A stretch of DNA of 64,000 nucleotides from Alloprevotella sp. Its GTDB lineage: Bacteria > Bacteroidota > Bacteroidia > Bacteroidales > Bacteroidaceae. Location: contig JAFUTC010000004.1 in the NCBI GenBank assembly GCA_017471505.1, positions 191,608 through 255,607 on the forward strand, written 5' to 3'. The translations under genes and the position numbers were made by a program. Below the pieces are notes generated by a model. That model made no database searches and was not told the origin of the DNA. It was given only the letters and a program-made list of their open reading frames with translations. Positions 55,202 through 64,000 of the stretch are shown piece after piece (positions within the stretch are counted from its first letter, which is position 1; every line of letters begins with the position of its first letter).

Positions 55202-55285
55202 AAGGGTCGGTTGTAGCGAACAACACCCTTACTTGCCACACGCAGAAAGCAAACTTCGGCCGAAGAATAAAAATCTTTTCGGCCG
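55202..55285 (+). terminator. Two hairpins after the cyclo-ligase gene
   Basis: First hairpin: AAGGGT...TTGT with ACAA...ACCCTT (55202-55230). Second: CGGCCGAAGA with TCTTTTCGGCCG (55257-55285), followed by ACTTCATTTTA. One or both probably end the proS-cyclo-ligase transcript; the T tract is only moderate. Confidence 0.5.
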
Positions 55286-55331
55286 ACTTCATTTTAATGC
55301 CTGCATATCCGAATAGGTTGCGATTTTTTCT

Positions 55332-55339
55332 TATCTTTA
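55332..55339 (+). promoter_or_regulatory. Putative -7 box of the purF-carAB operon
   Basis: TATCTTTA differs from TAnnTTTG at the last base and lies 79 bp before the PurF-like start. Confidence 0.4.
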
Positions 55340-55418
55340 CCTCGGTGAATGCCACCAAGGTCTCACCTCGTCCCCCAATGCCCTGCCTCGGCAGGCTTAT
55401 ACAACCAACCTATTAGAT

Positions 55419-57326
55419 ATGGAGCCCCTGAAACACGAATGCGGCGTGGCGCTTGTCCGACTGCGTAAGCCTCTTGAATACTATGTCGAAAAATATGGTT
55501 CATGGACCTACGGACTGGACAAACTATACCTGATGATGGAAAAAGAGCACAATCGCGGACAAGAAGGCGCCGGATTGGCTTGCGTCAAAATGAAAGCGCA
55601 ACCCGGAGAAGAGATGATTTACCGCGAAAGGGAGCTGGGCGCACAGGGCATAGAGAAGATTTTTGCTGCAGTAAAGGACCGAATTGCCAAATACTCTCCC
55701 AAGCAGCAGTCCGACCTTGATTTCGTAAAACATCATCTCCCCTACGCCGGAGAGATTTATATGGGCCACTTGCGGTATGCTACAACCGGCAAACGTGGCC
55801 TTAATTATATCCATCCATTCTTAAGGCGTTCGAACTGGCGAGCAAAGAACCTGTGCATTTGTGCCAACTTCAACATGACAAATGTAGAGGAAATCTTTGA
55901 CAACATAGCCCAAACAGGTCAGCACCCAAGGATGATGTCCGACACCTATATCATGCTTGAACAACTGGGGCACCGGCTCGACCGCGAGAGTGAGCGACTG
56001 TTCCAACAGGCTATGCAAGAAGGACTGAGCGGACTCGAAGTGACCGAATACATTGAGAAGCACATCGACCTGAGCCACATGCTGAGCGAAACGGCCCACC
56101 TCTGGGACGGAGGCTATGCGGTGTTGGGCGTCACAGGTAGCGGAGAGAGCTTTGCCATACGCGACCCGTGGGGAATCAGACCTTGTTTCTGGTACATGGA
56201 CGATGAAATCTTCGCCGTCGCTTCAGAAAGACCCGTGTTGCAGACTTCATTCGGACTGGAGAAAGACGAAGTGAACGAACTCGAACCAGGCATGGCCCTA
56301 CTGATGAATCAGGTCGGCGAACTGCGTAAGCAACAAATACTGGAGCCCAAGCCTCTGGCCGCATGCTCCTTTGAGCGCGTCTATTTCAGCCGTGGTTCCG
56401 ATGCCGACATCTATCAGGAACGCAAACAACTGGGACACTCGCTGGTCGAAGACGTATTGAAAGCCGTTGACTACGATATTGAAAACACGGTTTTCTCATT
56501 CATTCCGAACACGGCCGAGATTGCGTACTACGGAATGATTGAGGGACTGGAGCAATATAATAATGAGTTGAAACTGCGCGAACTGGATGCGCTCTACAAG
56601 ACCCGTGAAGCCACTCCCGAGAAGGTTTCTGCCATCCTGAACCGCCGTGTCCGCTCCGAGAAAGTGGCCTGGAAAGACATCAAGATGCGCACTTTCATCG
56701 CCGAGGGCGATAATCGGCGCAGCCTGGCCGGACATGTCTACGACGTGACCTACGATGTCGTCCGACCCTATAAGGACAATCTGGTGGTAATTGATGACAG
56801 CATCGTGCGGGGTACTACCTTGCGCGAGAGCATCCTTCGCATCCTCGACCAGCTCCATCCGAAACGCATCGTAGTGGTCAGCAGTTCGCCACAAGTCCGC
56901 TATCCCGACTTCTACGGCATAGATATGTCCGGACTGGACGAGTTTATCGCGTTCCGCGCCGCTGTCTCGCTGCTGCAAAAGCAGGGAAACCACGCGCTGC
57001 TCTATCAGACCTATCTGCAATGCAAGGAACAACTCCATCTGCCCAAGGAAATGCAGACAGAGGTGGTCCGCAACATCTACAAGCCCTTTACTGCCGATGA
57101 AATCTCCCAGGAAATTTGCCGGCTGCTCCGTTCCGACGACCTGAAGGCCGATGTCCGGCTCGTATTCCAAAGTCTGGAAGGCCTGCACAAGGCATGTCCG
57201 CAGTCGCCCGGCGATTGGTATTTCTCGGGCCACTATCCCACGCCCGGCGGCATCAAGCGCGTCAACGAGGCCTATATTCATTTCTACGAAAAAGAAATGC
57301 AGGACCAACTGCTTCCACTGACATAA
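55419..57326 (+). CDS. Long amidophosphoribosyltransferase-like glutamine amidotransferase
   Basis: A 635-residue PurF-family protein. The class II glutamine amidotransferase domain has the nucleophile Cys8 after a seven-residue propeptide (MEPLKHE|CGVALVRL), with RYATTGKRGL and the NMTN segment. A phosphoribosyltransferase domain has the PRPP loop NLVVIDDSIVRGTTLRES. At 635 residues it exceeds usual PurF (about 470-505). Bacteroidetes have a long PurF-like protein next to carA/carB; whether it makes phosphoribosylamine or works elsewhere is not established here. It starts 8 bp before carA's end-to-start gap and shares that operon. Confidence 0.88.
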   Translation: MEPLKHECGVALVRLRKPLEYYVEKYGSWTYGLDKLYLMMEKEHNRGQEGAGLACVKMKAQPGEEMIYRERELGAQGIEKIFAAVKDRIAKYSPKQQSDLDFVKHHLPYAGEIYMGHLRYATTGKRGLNYIHPFLRRSNWRAKNLCICANFNMTNVEEIFDNIAQTGQHPRMMSDTYIMLEQLGHRLDRESERLFQQAMQEGLSGLEVTEYIEKHIDLSHMLSETAHLWDGGYAVLGVTGSGESFAIRDPWGIRPCFWYMDDEIFAVASERPVLQTSFGLEKDEVNELEPGMALLMNQVGELRKQQILEPKPLAACSFERVYFSRGSDADIYQERKQLGHSLVEDVLKAVDYDIENTVFSFIPNTAEIAYYGMIEGLEQYNNELKLRELDALYKTREATPEKVSAILNRRVRSEKVAWKDIKMRTFIAEGDNRRSLAGHVYDVTYDVVRPYKDNLVVIDDSIVRGTTLRESILRILDQLHPKRIVVVSSSPQVRYPDFYGIDMSGLDEFIAFRAAVSLLQKQGNHALLYQTYLQCKEQLHLPKEMQTEVVRNIYKPFTADEISQEICRLLRSDDLKADVRLVFQSLEGLHKACPQSPGDWYFSGHYPTPGGIKRVNEAYIHFYEKEMQDQLLPLT

Positions 57327-57333
57327 TCACACC

Positions 57334-58413
57334 ATGCGTAAAGTAACCCTCACACTCAACAACGGCATATGCTTCCACGGCACATCCTTCGGCGCCGACA
57401 AACCTGCCACAGGCGAAGTAGTCTTTAACACCGCCATGACCGGCTATGTGGAAAGCATGACCGACCCTTCCTATGCCGGACAACTTATGGTTCTGACCTT
57501 CCCTCTCATTGGAAACTACGGAGTGCCCGATGTGGCACAGACCGACTCCTATGGCATCGAGCAGTTTGCCGAGAGCGGACGCATACATATCGAGGCTCTC
57601 ATCGTGTGCGACTATAGTGAGAACTTCTCCCACTGGAATGCCTCCGAGAGTCTAGCTGCTTGGCTCCGGCGCGAGGGAGTCACCGGCATCTGCGGCATTG
57701 ATACGCGTGAACTGACCAAAGTGTTGCGTGAAAACGGCGTGACCACCGGAAAGATTACCTTTGACGACGAAAACGAAACCATAGCCGACGCTGCCTACGA
57801 AACGACCAACTACGTGGCGCAGGTATCGTGTCGCGAGGTCATCCGCTACAACGAAGGCGCAGAAAAGACCGTCGTGCTCGTAGATTGCGGCGTCAAGAAC
57901 AACATATTACGCTGTCTGCTCCGACGCGGCGTGGAAGTGGTGCGCGTGCCTTGGGACTACGACTTCAACACACTGCCCTGCGACGGATTGTTCCTTGCCA
58001 ACGGCCCCGGAAACCCCGAAACTTGCGTAAAGACCGTGGAGCATATTCGCCGCTTTATGCAACGGCCCGACACCAAGCCCATCATGGGTATTTGCATGGG
58101 CAACCAACTTCTTGCAAAGGCTGCCGGCGCCGACATCTTTAAGTTGAAATACGGTCATCGTAGCCACAATCAGCCCGTCAGACTCGTAGGCACGAACAAG
58201 TGCTTCATCACGAGCCAGAACCACGGCTATGCGGTCGATGCAAGTACGTTGCCGAGCGACTGGAGTCCCCTCTTCGAAAACATGAACGACCAATCGAACG
58301 AGGGCATCCGTCATGCCAGCCAGCCGTGGTATAGCGTGCAGTTCCACCCCGAAGCCGTCGGCGGACCGCACGATACGGAATTCCTGTTCGACGACTTTAT
58401 CAATATACTCTAA
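57334..58413 (+). CDS. carA: Carbamoyl-phosphate synthase small subunit
   Basis: A 359-residue glutaminase subunit supplying ammonia to CarB. The N-terminal domain begins VTLTLNNGICFHGTSFG with the GYVESMTDPSYAGQ motif; the C-terminal class I amidotransferase has nucleophile Cys254 (GICMGNQLL), His in SQNHGYAVD and the final WYSVQFHPEAVGGP. It starts 7 bp after the PurF-like gene and 25 bp before carB. Confidence 0.97.
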   Translation: MRKVTLTLNNGICFHGTSFGADKPATGEVVFNTAMTGYVESMTDPSYAGQLMVLTFPLIGNYGVPDVAQTDSYGIEQFAESGRIHIEALIVCDYSENFSHWNASESLAAWLRREGVTGICGIDTRELTKVLRENGVTTGKITFDDENETIADAAYETTNYVAQVSCREVIRYNEGAEKTVVLVDCGVKNNILRCLLRRGVEVVRVPWDYDFNTLPCDGLFLANGPGNPETCVKTVEHIRRFMQRPDTKPIMGICMGNQLLAKAAGADIFKLKYGHRSHNQPVRLVGTNKCFITSQNHGYAVDASTLPSDWSPLFENMNDQSNEGIRHASQPWYSVQFHPEAVGGPHDTEFLFDDFINIL

Positions 58414-58438
58414 TAGCCTACCAACCCTCACCCCTATC

Positions 58439-61400
58439 ATGTCAGCCAACGACACCCCACTACAAAAAGTTTTGCTACTCGGCTCCGGCGCCCTGAAGAT
58501 TGGAGAGGCCGGCGAGTTTGACTACTCCGGTTCTCAGGCACTCAAAGCGCTCAAAGAAGAAGGCATACAGACCGTGCTGATTAATCCGAACATCGCAACG
58601 GTCCAGACAAGCGACGGATTTGCCGATAAAATCTATTTCCTTCCCGTTACGCCCCACTTCGTGGAGGAAGTAATCATCAAGGAACGCCCTCAAGGCATCC
58701 TGTTGGCCTTTGGCGGTCAGACAGCCCTCAACTGCGGCGTACAACTGCATAAGATGGGCATCCTCGAGAAACATGGTGTCCGCGTGCTCGGCACACCTAT
58801 CGAGGCCATCATCAATACAGAAGACCGGGAATACTTTGTAGAGAAACTGGACGAGATTGATGTAAAAACAATCTCCAGTGTAGCCTGCGAAAACATCGAG
58901 CAGACGCGTCAGGCCGCCAGCACCCTTGGCTATCCCGTCATATTGCGTGCCGCCTATGCCTTAGGAGGACTGGGGTCAGGCTTCTGCAACAACGAGGAAG
59001 AACTGAACGTCCTGGCCGAAAAAGCCTTCGCCTTCTCGCCGCAAGTATTGGTCGAGAAGAGCCTAAAGGGTTGGAAAGAGATAGAATACGAGGTCGTGCG
59101 CGACCAATATGACAACTGCATCACCGTATGCAACATGGAGAACTTTGATCCGTTGGGCATACATACGGGAGAGAGCATTGTCATTGCCCCATCGCAGACG
59201 CTGACCAATGCAGAATACCAGAAACTCAGAAGTCTGAGCATCAAAATCGTAAGACACTTTGGCATTGTCGGAGAATGCAACGTTCAGTACGCACTCGACC
59301 CTAATTCCGAAGAATATCGGGTCATTGAAGTGAATGCACGCCTGAGCCGGTCGTCGGCACTGGCCTCGAAGGCCACAGGCTACCCGCTTGCCTTCGTAGC
59401 CGCCAAGTTGGGACTCGGATATGGTCTGTTCGACCTAAAAAACTCGGTGACCAAGAATACAAGTGCCTTCTTCGAACCGGCACTCGACTACGTAGTCTGC
59501 AAAATCCCACGCTGGGACCTCGGCAAGTTCCACGGAGTGACCCACGAGTTAGGCTCGAGCATGAAGTCCGTAGGCGAAGTGATGGCCATCGGACGCACGT
59601 TCGAGGAAGCCATACAGAAAGGAATCCGCATGGTGGGCCTGGGACTCCACGGCTTTGTCGGAAACAAGGAACTGAAGATTAAAGACATCGACGGCAGTCT
59701 GAAAACGCCCACCGACAAGCGCATCCTCGTCATTGAGAAAGCCTTGTTCGACGGCTACACGGTTGACCAGATTCACGACCTTACGAAAATCGACAAGTGG
59801 TTCCTATATAAACTGCAGCACATCTACGACATCAACCGCGAACTCAAGGTCTGCGGTGCGCTCGACCGTCTGGACGACGAACTGCTCCGTCGGGCCAAGG
59901 TGTACGGCTTTACCGACTTCCAGATAGCCCGTGCCCTCGGCATGGAGAAGCATACCGACATCGAGCAGGCTAGTCTCGACGTCCGACAGCGCCGTCGTGC
60001 CAGCGGCATCGTGCCGTTTGTCAAGCAAATCGATACGCTGGCAGCCGAATATCCCGCGCAGACCAACTACCTCTACCTGACCTATGCGGCCACGGCCCAC
60101 GACGTCGTGTTCGACAAGTCGGTGCCCTCGGTCGTTGTGCTTGGCTCCGGCGCCTATCGTATAGGCTCGTCGGTCGAGTTCGACTGGTGTAGCGTCCAGG
60201 CGCTCATGACCATTCGCAAGCAAGGCTATCGCAGCATCATGGTCAACTATAATCCCGAGACGGTATCTACGGACTACGACATTTGCGACCGACTCTATTT
60301 CGACGAACTCACCTTTGAGCGTGTGCTTGATATTGCCGAACTTGAAATGCCCTATGGCCTCATTCTGTCGACAGGCGGCCAGATTCCGCAGAACCTTGCC
60401 GTGCGCCTCGACAAGCAAGGCATCCCCCTGCTCGGTACGCAGGCACGCTACATCGACAATGCCGAGGACCGCGAGCAGTTCTCTGCCATGCTCGGCCGTA
60501 TTGGCGTCGACCAGCCGGCCTGGCGTGCGCTCACCACGAAAGAAGACATCGCTGCCTTCATCAATGAGGTGGGCTTCCCGGTGCTTGTCAGACCGTCATA
60601 CGTGCTTTCGGGTGCGGCAATGAACGTTTGCAGCAACAACGACGAACTGGAAAGATTCCTGCAACTGGCTACCGATGTCTCGAAAAAGCATCCCGTGGTC
60701 GTGAGCAAGTTCCTTCAAAACGCGAAAGAAGTGGAAATGGATGCCGTGGCCAAGGACGGCGAGATTGTGGCCTATGCCATCAGCGAGCACATCGAGTTTG
60801 CCGGCGTACACTCAGGTGATGCCACCATACAGTTCCCTCCGCAGAAACTATACATCGAGACCGCCCGACGCATCAAAAAGATTTCCCGACAGATTGCACG
60901 CGAGCTCCACATCTGCGGACCTTTCAACATCCAGTTCCTGGCCAAGGAAAACGACATCAAGGTTATCGAATGCAACCTCCGCGCAAGCCGAAGTTTCCCC
61001 TTCGTAAGCAAAGTGCTCAAGATTAACCTCATCGAACTGGCCACCAAAATCATGCTGGACGTTCCCTTCGAGAAACCGTCCAAGAATCTGTTCGACCTCG
61101 ACTATGTAGGTATCAAGGCGAGCCAGTTCTCCTTCAACCGCCTGCAGAACGCCGACCCCGTGCTTGGTGTCGATATGGTATCGACGGGCGAAGTAGGCTG
61201 TCTGGGCGAGGACACCCGTGCCGCGCTGCTGAAGGCCATGCTCTCCGTCGGTCACCGACTGCCCGAGAAGGCCATTCTCCTATCGTCAGGAAACATCAAA
61301 GAGAAGGCCGAGATGCTTGCCGCCTCGCACATGCTGGCAGAACGCGGGTTCGCCATCTATGCCACTGAGGGCACAAGCCGTTTCTTGAGCGAAAACCACA

Positions 61401-61666
61401 TTCCCAATACGCGAGTCTACTGGCCCACCGAGGAAGGAAATCCCCAGATTATCGACCTGCTCCACCAGCACAAGATAGACCTCGTCATCAACATTCCGCG
61501 CGACCTTTCGTCAAAGGAACTGACCAACGGACGCCGTGTGCGCCGCGCGGCCGTAGACCTCAACATCCCTCTCATTACGAACGCACGCTTGGCGGCCGCA
61601 TACATCAACGCATTCTGCACGCTTCCGCTCTCCGAACTCGACATAAAGAGTTGGGACGAGTATTAA
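58439..61666 (+). CDS. carB: Carbamoyl-phosphate synthase large subunit
   Basis: A 1075-residue enzyme making carbamoyl phosphate for pyrimidine and arginine synthesis. It has two homologous ATP-grasp halves (LLGSGALKIGEAGEFDYSG near the N-terminus and VVLGSGAYRIGSSVEFDWC near 560) and a C-terminal MGS-like allosteric domain from about 940 (FAIYATEGTSRFL). Start 58439 follows carA by 25 bp and gives the family-like N-terminus KVLLLGSG. A frame open upstream overlaps carA and is not part of the protein. Confidence 0.97.
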   Translation: MSANDTPLQKVLLLGSGALKIGEAGEFDYSGSQALKALKEEGIQTVLINPNIATVQTSDGFADKIYFLPVTPHFVEEVIIKERPQGILLAFGGQTALNCGVQLHKMGILEKHGVRVLGTPIEAIINTEDREYFVEKLDEIDVKTISSVACENIEQTRQAASTLGYPVILRAAYALGGLGSGFCNNEEELNVLAEKAFAFSPQVLVEKSLKGWKEIEYEVVRDQYDNCITVCNMENFDPLGIHTGESIVIAPSQTLTNAEYQKLRSLSIKIVRHFGIVGECNVQYALDPNSEEYRVIEVNARLSRSSALASKATGYPLAFVAAKLGLGYGLFDLKNSVTKNTSAFFEPALDYVVCKIPRWDLGKFHGVTHELGSSMKSVGEVMAIGRTFEEAIQKGIRMVGLGLHGFVGNKELKIKDIDGSLKTPTDKRILVIEKALFDGYTVDQIHDLTKIDKWFLYKLQHIYDINRELKVCGALDRLDDELLRRAKVYGFTDFQIARALGMEKHTDIEQASLDVRQRRRASGIVPFVKQIDTLAAEYPAQTNYLYLTYAATAHDVVFDKSVPSVVVLGSGAYRIGSSVEFDWCSVQALMTIRKQGYRSIMVNYNPETVSTDYDICDRLYFDELTFERVLDIAELEMPYGLILSTGGQIPQNLAVRLDKQGIPLLGTQARYIDNAEDREQFSAMLGRIGVDQPAWRALTTKEDIAAFINEVGFPVLVRPSYVLSGAAMNVCSNNDELERFLQLATDVSKKHPVVVSKFLQNAKEVEMDAVAKDGEIVAYAISEHIEFAGVHSGDATIQFPPQKLYIETARRIKKISRQIARELHICGPFNIQFLAKENDIKVIECNLRASRSFPFVSKVLKINLIELATKIMLDVPFEKPSKNLFDLDYVGIKASQFSFNRLQNADPVLGVDMVSTGEVGCLGEDTRAALLKAMLSVGHRLPEKAILLSSGNIKEKAEMLAASHMLAERGFAIYATEGTSRFLSENHIPNTRVYWPTEEGNPQIIDLLHQHKIDLVINIPRDLSSKELTNGRRVRRAAVDLNIPLITNARLAAAYINAFCTLPLSELDIKSWDEY

Positions 61667-61734
61667 ACCCATGCCGACTGGCTTCTTGCCGGTCGTGAAC
61701 ACACGGCAGCCTGTCGGCCAACCTATTGCATCCT

Positions 61735-62658
61735 ATGAAACGCCTCTATTTGTTCTTCGCCGCACTATTCTTCTGCCTCCTCCCTCTCTCGGGCCAGGTG
61801 CTCAAAGTAGGCAGTTACAATATCCGCTACCACAACGCCGCCGACTCGATAAGGGGCAACGCCTGGTCGCAACGGGGTCCGCACGTGGCCGGTATTCTCA
61901 ACTACGAGCAGCCCGATGTGTTTGGCGCACAGGAAGTGCTTGTCGACCAACTCCATAATCTGCTGGCGTGGTTACCCGGATACGGCTACATCGGCGTGGG
62001 TCGCGACGACGGAAAAGAGGCAGGCGAATATGCCGCCATCTTCTATCGCAAGGAAAAGGTCCGTCTGCTCGATTCGGGCCACTTCTGGCTGAGCGAAAAT
62101 CCCACGGTTCCCGGCCTGGGCTGGGATGCCGTCTGCGTGCGCATCTGTTCGTGGGGACGATTCAAGCATCTGGCCAGCGGCAAGAAGTTCTATTTCTTCA
62201 ATCTGCACATGGACCACGTGGGCACAACTGCCCGGCGCGAGGCCGCACGACTGGTGGTCGAAAAAATCCGACAGATTGCCAAGGGCGCACCCGTAGTGCT
62301 GACGGGCGACTTCAACGTCGACCAGCACAACGAGATTTACGAAATCTTCACGCACAGCGGACTGCTGGCCGACTCCTATATCGTGGCCGAACAGCGCTTT
62401 AGCCCCAACGGCACTTTCAACAGTTTCGACCCCGACTTGCTTACCGAGAGCCGCATCGACCATATCTTCGTGTCGCCTTCGACGGAGGTAATGCACTATG
62501 CCGTACGCACCGACTGCTATTGGTCGCTTGCCGGCAACGAGGGGACCGTGGTCACTAAGAAAGGAAACGATGCACCGCAGGAAATCAGCCTGCAGACCTA
62601 CGAGCGCAGGTTGCCGTCGGACCACTACCCCGTGTTTGCACGCATTCGTATAAGATAG
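61735..62658 (+). CDS. Secreted endonuclease/exonuclease/phosphatase family protein
   Basis: A 307-residue protein with a signal peptide (cleaved near LSGQ, residue 20), so exported. The EEP fold is shown by VGSYNIRYHNAADSIRG, GAQEVL (catalytic Glu), NLHMDHVG, TGDFNVDQHN (Asp-x-Asn), RIDHIFVS and SDHYPVFARI. Family members cut nucleic acids or phospholipid/inositol phosphates; the substrate is unknown. It lies 68 bp after carB with a small hairpin between and converges with the N-acetylglucosamine kinase gene. ATG 61735 fits the signal peptide. Confidence 0.9.
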   Translation: MKRLYLFFAALFFCLLPLSGQVLKVGSYNIRYHNAADSIRGNAWSQRGPHVAGILNYEQPDVFGAQEVLVDQLHNLLAWLPGYGYIGVGRDDGKEAGEYAAIFYRKEKVRLLDSGHFWLSENPTVPGLGWDAVCVRICSWGRFKHLASGKKFYFFNLHMDHVGTTARREAARLVVEKIRQIAKGAPVVLTGDFNVDQHNEIYEIFTHSGLLADSYIVAEQRFSPNGTFNSFDPDLLTESRIDHIFVSPSTEVMHYAVRTDCYWSLAGNEGTVVTKKGNDAPQEISLQTYERRLPSDHYPVFARIRIR

Positions 62659-62662
62659 CCGG

Positions 62663-63529
62663 CTACAACGCCTGCTGCGTGGCTTGAGCCACCAAGCCTT
62701 CTATCGGGTTTTTCAGCACTTTTCCCACTGAAAAACCCTTTTCTTTTGCCTTGTCGTGCAGTTCTGCCTCGAAAGCGGCGGCCAATCCGCCCACAAAACT
62801 GACCGTCTGTGCTGAGTCGCCGTATTGCCGGACCACACGCTCGAAGAATCGCTCGAACTCCTTGTCCATCATTTGGCGGACACCGGCCAACTGGCGGTTT
62901 TCAATCAGAAAATAGGCAAACGAAGCCAGATAGCGCTGCGGAGTACGCGAGCGATAGACATTTTCAATAATCGTTTCGTAGGACAGGTCGGGATAGTCGA
63001 TGGCAAACTTATGAGCCACGTCATCGGGCAAGAGGCCTTTTATGTAGTCGGACACCAATTGGCGGCCGAGGGTGGCTCCGCTGGCCTCGTCGCCTAAGAT
63101 AAATCCGCCGGCTGCCACTTGCCGCACAATCTGCCCGCCTTGCCACAGGCAACTGTTCGAGCCTGTGCCCAGGATGCATACGATGCCGTCGGTCTTTCCG
63201 CAGGTTGCCTGCGCGGCGCCCACCATGTCGCTGTCGACCACCCATTCGTCGATGTCGAGCCAAGCCAGATGGCGCTGCAAGAGTCCGAGCATCGTGTCAC
63301 GACCAATGCCGCGGCAACCGGCCCCATAGTAGCGCAAGCGAAGCGGACCGCTCACGCCTTTCTCGCGCATAAGGCCGACGGCCGATTGCATGCGTCGGTC
63401 GAGTTCGTCTGTCTGCATCGTAAGCGGATTCAAGCCCTCCGACTTGAACACTTCATAGCGGGGTCCGTCGACAAAAGCCCAGTCGGTGGACGTTCCACCG
63501 GCATCGGCAAGCAGCAACTTATGATACAT
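62663..63529 (-). CDS. BadF/BadG/BcrA/BcrD-type ATPase, likely N-acetylglucosamine kinase
   Basis: A 288-residue ASKHA-fold sugar kinase. The phosphate-1 motif is LLADAGGTSTDW, phosphate-2 VCILGTGSNSCLW, the acidic motif GGFILGDEASGATLG, and adenosine motif FVGGLAAAF. It probably phosphorylates GlcNAc from peptidoglycan or host glycans. The neighbouring divergent gene encodes a GH20 hexosaminidase, which would release GlcNAc. ATG 63529 (MYHKLLLADAGGTS) is chosen; an upstream TTG is possible. Confidence 0.9.
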   Translation of the reverse strand: MYHKLLLADAGGTSTDWAFVDGPRYEVFKSEGLNPLTMQTDELDRRMQSAVGLMREKGVSGPLRLRYYGAGCRGIGRDTMLGLLQRHLAWLDIDEWVVDSDMVGAAQATCGKTDGIVCILGTGSNSCLWQGGQIVRQVAAGGFILGDEASGATLGRQLVSDYIKGLLPDDVAHKFAIDYPDLSYETIIENVYRSRTPQRYLASFAYFLIENRQLAGVRQMMDKEFERFFERVVRQYGDSAQTVSFVGGLAAAFEAELHDKAKEKGFSVGKVLKNPIEGLVAQATQQAL

Positions 63530-63605
63530 GGTTGTCAATCTTTAGCGTTTGAGCATCAGCGGCGCCTTCAGCGGTAGGAAATCCATTTTTATGGCGCCCA
63601 CCCTA

Positions 63606-63613
63606 CAAAAGTA
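63606..63613 (-). promoter_or_regulatory. -7 box of the N-acetylglucosamine kinase gene
   Basis: CAAAAGTA reads TACTTTTG on the minus strand, 76 bp upstream of the start. A CAAA at 63640 is 26 bp away, more distant than a normal -33. Confidence 0.5.
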
Positions 63614-63682
63614 AAACTTTCTGACTACTTTTACTATCGCAAACCATTTACATTCGCAAATTCCACTAAAATTTCCATATCT

Positions 63683-64000
63683 ATGCTATTCCGACGAATT
63701 GCTTTCCTGTGGGCTATCTGCGCCATTGCCGCACTTGCCCACGCACAAGACCTTAACATCATTCCGCGCCCGCAGCAAGCCACGCTCGGCAAGGGCACCT
63801 ATCGGTTCACCGCACAGACGCGCGTGGTGGCACCTCAGGCCGATGCCGCCGAAGTGGCGGACTTTTTCTGCGAAACCGTAGCCCACGCCACGGGTGCACA
63901 GCTGGCTCGGACGGCAAAAGCCTCCGGCCAGTCGATTTCCTTCCTCATCAATCCCAATTTGAAGGAGAAAGAGGGCTATCGCCTTACGGTGGGCAAGAAG
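63683..64000 (+). CDS. Glycoside hydrolase family 20 beta-N-acetylhexosaminidase, N-terminal part
   Basis: A gene that runs off the window; 106 codons are present. A signal peptide (MLFRRIAFLWAICAIAALAHAQ) precedes DLNIIPRPQQATLGKGTYRF, the typical N-terminal domain (GH20b) of beta-hexosaminidases, and SISFLINPNLKEKEGYRLTV. The catalytic domain lies beyond the window. It would cleave terminal GlcNAc or GalNAc from glycans and feed the divergent N-acetylglucosamine kinase. Confidence 0.85.
   Translation, partial: MLFRRIAFLWAICAIAALAHAQDLNIIPRPQQATLGKGTYRFTAQTRVVAPQADAAEVADFFCETVAHATGAQLARTAKASGQSISFLINPNLKEKEGYRLTVGKK

Noticed and set aside
55419..55445. Possible riboswitch upstream of the PurF-like gene
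   Set aside because: The preceding 130 bp contain only simple hairpins that look like terminators; no conserved purine or other aptamer core could be recognised.

Overview
The window is a gene-dense stretch of a Bacteroidales chromosome, most likely Prevotella-like or a close relative; the genus is an inference. The evidence is TAnnTTTG -7 promoter boxes, lack of Shine-Dalgarno sequences, an atpD-atpC-x-atpB-...-atpE-F-H-A-G ATP synthase locus, a lipoprotein TamA homologue (TamL) beside TamB, S46 dipeptidyl peptidase, Bat (aerotolerance) genes, Bacteroidetes-type RpoZ, DUF4293, DUF5103, DUF3078 and DUF6359 proteins. I see no rRNA, phage, insertion sequence, CRISPR or plasmid gene. Almost everything is housekeeping.

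Layout. 1-1011: end of rodA and a small membrane protein. 1512-10976 (minus): tamB, tamL, S46 peptidase. 11147-13134: HU/SPOR protein, zinc-ribbon/FHA protein, secreted protein; then tRNA-Ser and tRNA-Glu. 13467-15220 (minus): lipoprotein, maf, kdsC. 15588-16400: unknown protein and tRNA-Gly. 16481-20163 (minus): DUF362, phosphopantetheinyl transferase, ssb, DUF4293, rpoZ, bamD. 20411-21781: nhaD. 22160-30020: ATP synthase with an extra gene between atpB and atpE. 30309-34264: ABC-F and M13 peptidase. 34378-40156: MoxR/DUF58/Bat operon. 40445-41782 (minus): gdhA. 42119-42291: two identical tRNA-Arg genes. 42430-47361: lipoprotein, DUF5103, DUF3078, dnaG. 47583-55196: proS, TPR protein, M3 peptidase, dCMP deaminase, S41 protease, formyl-THF cyclo-ligase. 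55419-62658: PurF-like enzyme, carA, carB, endonuclease-like protein. 62663-64000: N-acetylglucosamine kinase (minus) and the start of a GH20 hexosaminidase.

The most unusual signal lies between genes. Six intergenic regions (near 1.2, 15.3, 21.9, 30.2, 40.2 and 49.1 kb) hold arrays of 5-8 copies of an AT-rich unit with an exact 21-bp period. The unit is built around the 13-bp near-palindrome TTGCATWATGCAA, with a CGAAA/TTTCG junction half a period away. Phase is kept even through degenerate end units. Corresponding units resemble each other between arrays, and the arrays mostly share one orientation whatever the direction of the neighbouring genes. They sit in convergent, divergent and tandem gaps, so they are not simply terminators or promoters. 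Two-unit or single-core copies occur near the gdhA, proS, tRNA-Ser and HU/SPOR-gene promoters. I recognise no described family; a DNA-architectural or protein-binding element, or a small mobile repeat, would both fit.

Functionally, tamB/tamL, bamD, the S46 peptidase and kdsC concern the envelope. The ATP synthase, NhaD and gdhA serve energy, ion and nitrogen balance. PurF-like/CarA/CarB direct glutamine nitrogen into nucleotides and arginine. The MoxR-DUF58-Bat set is a stress/envelope chaperone-like module.
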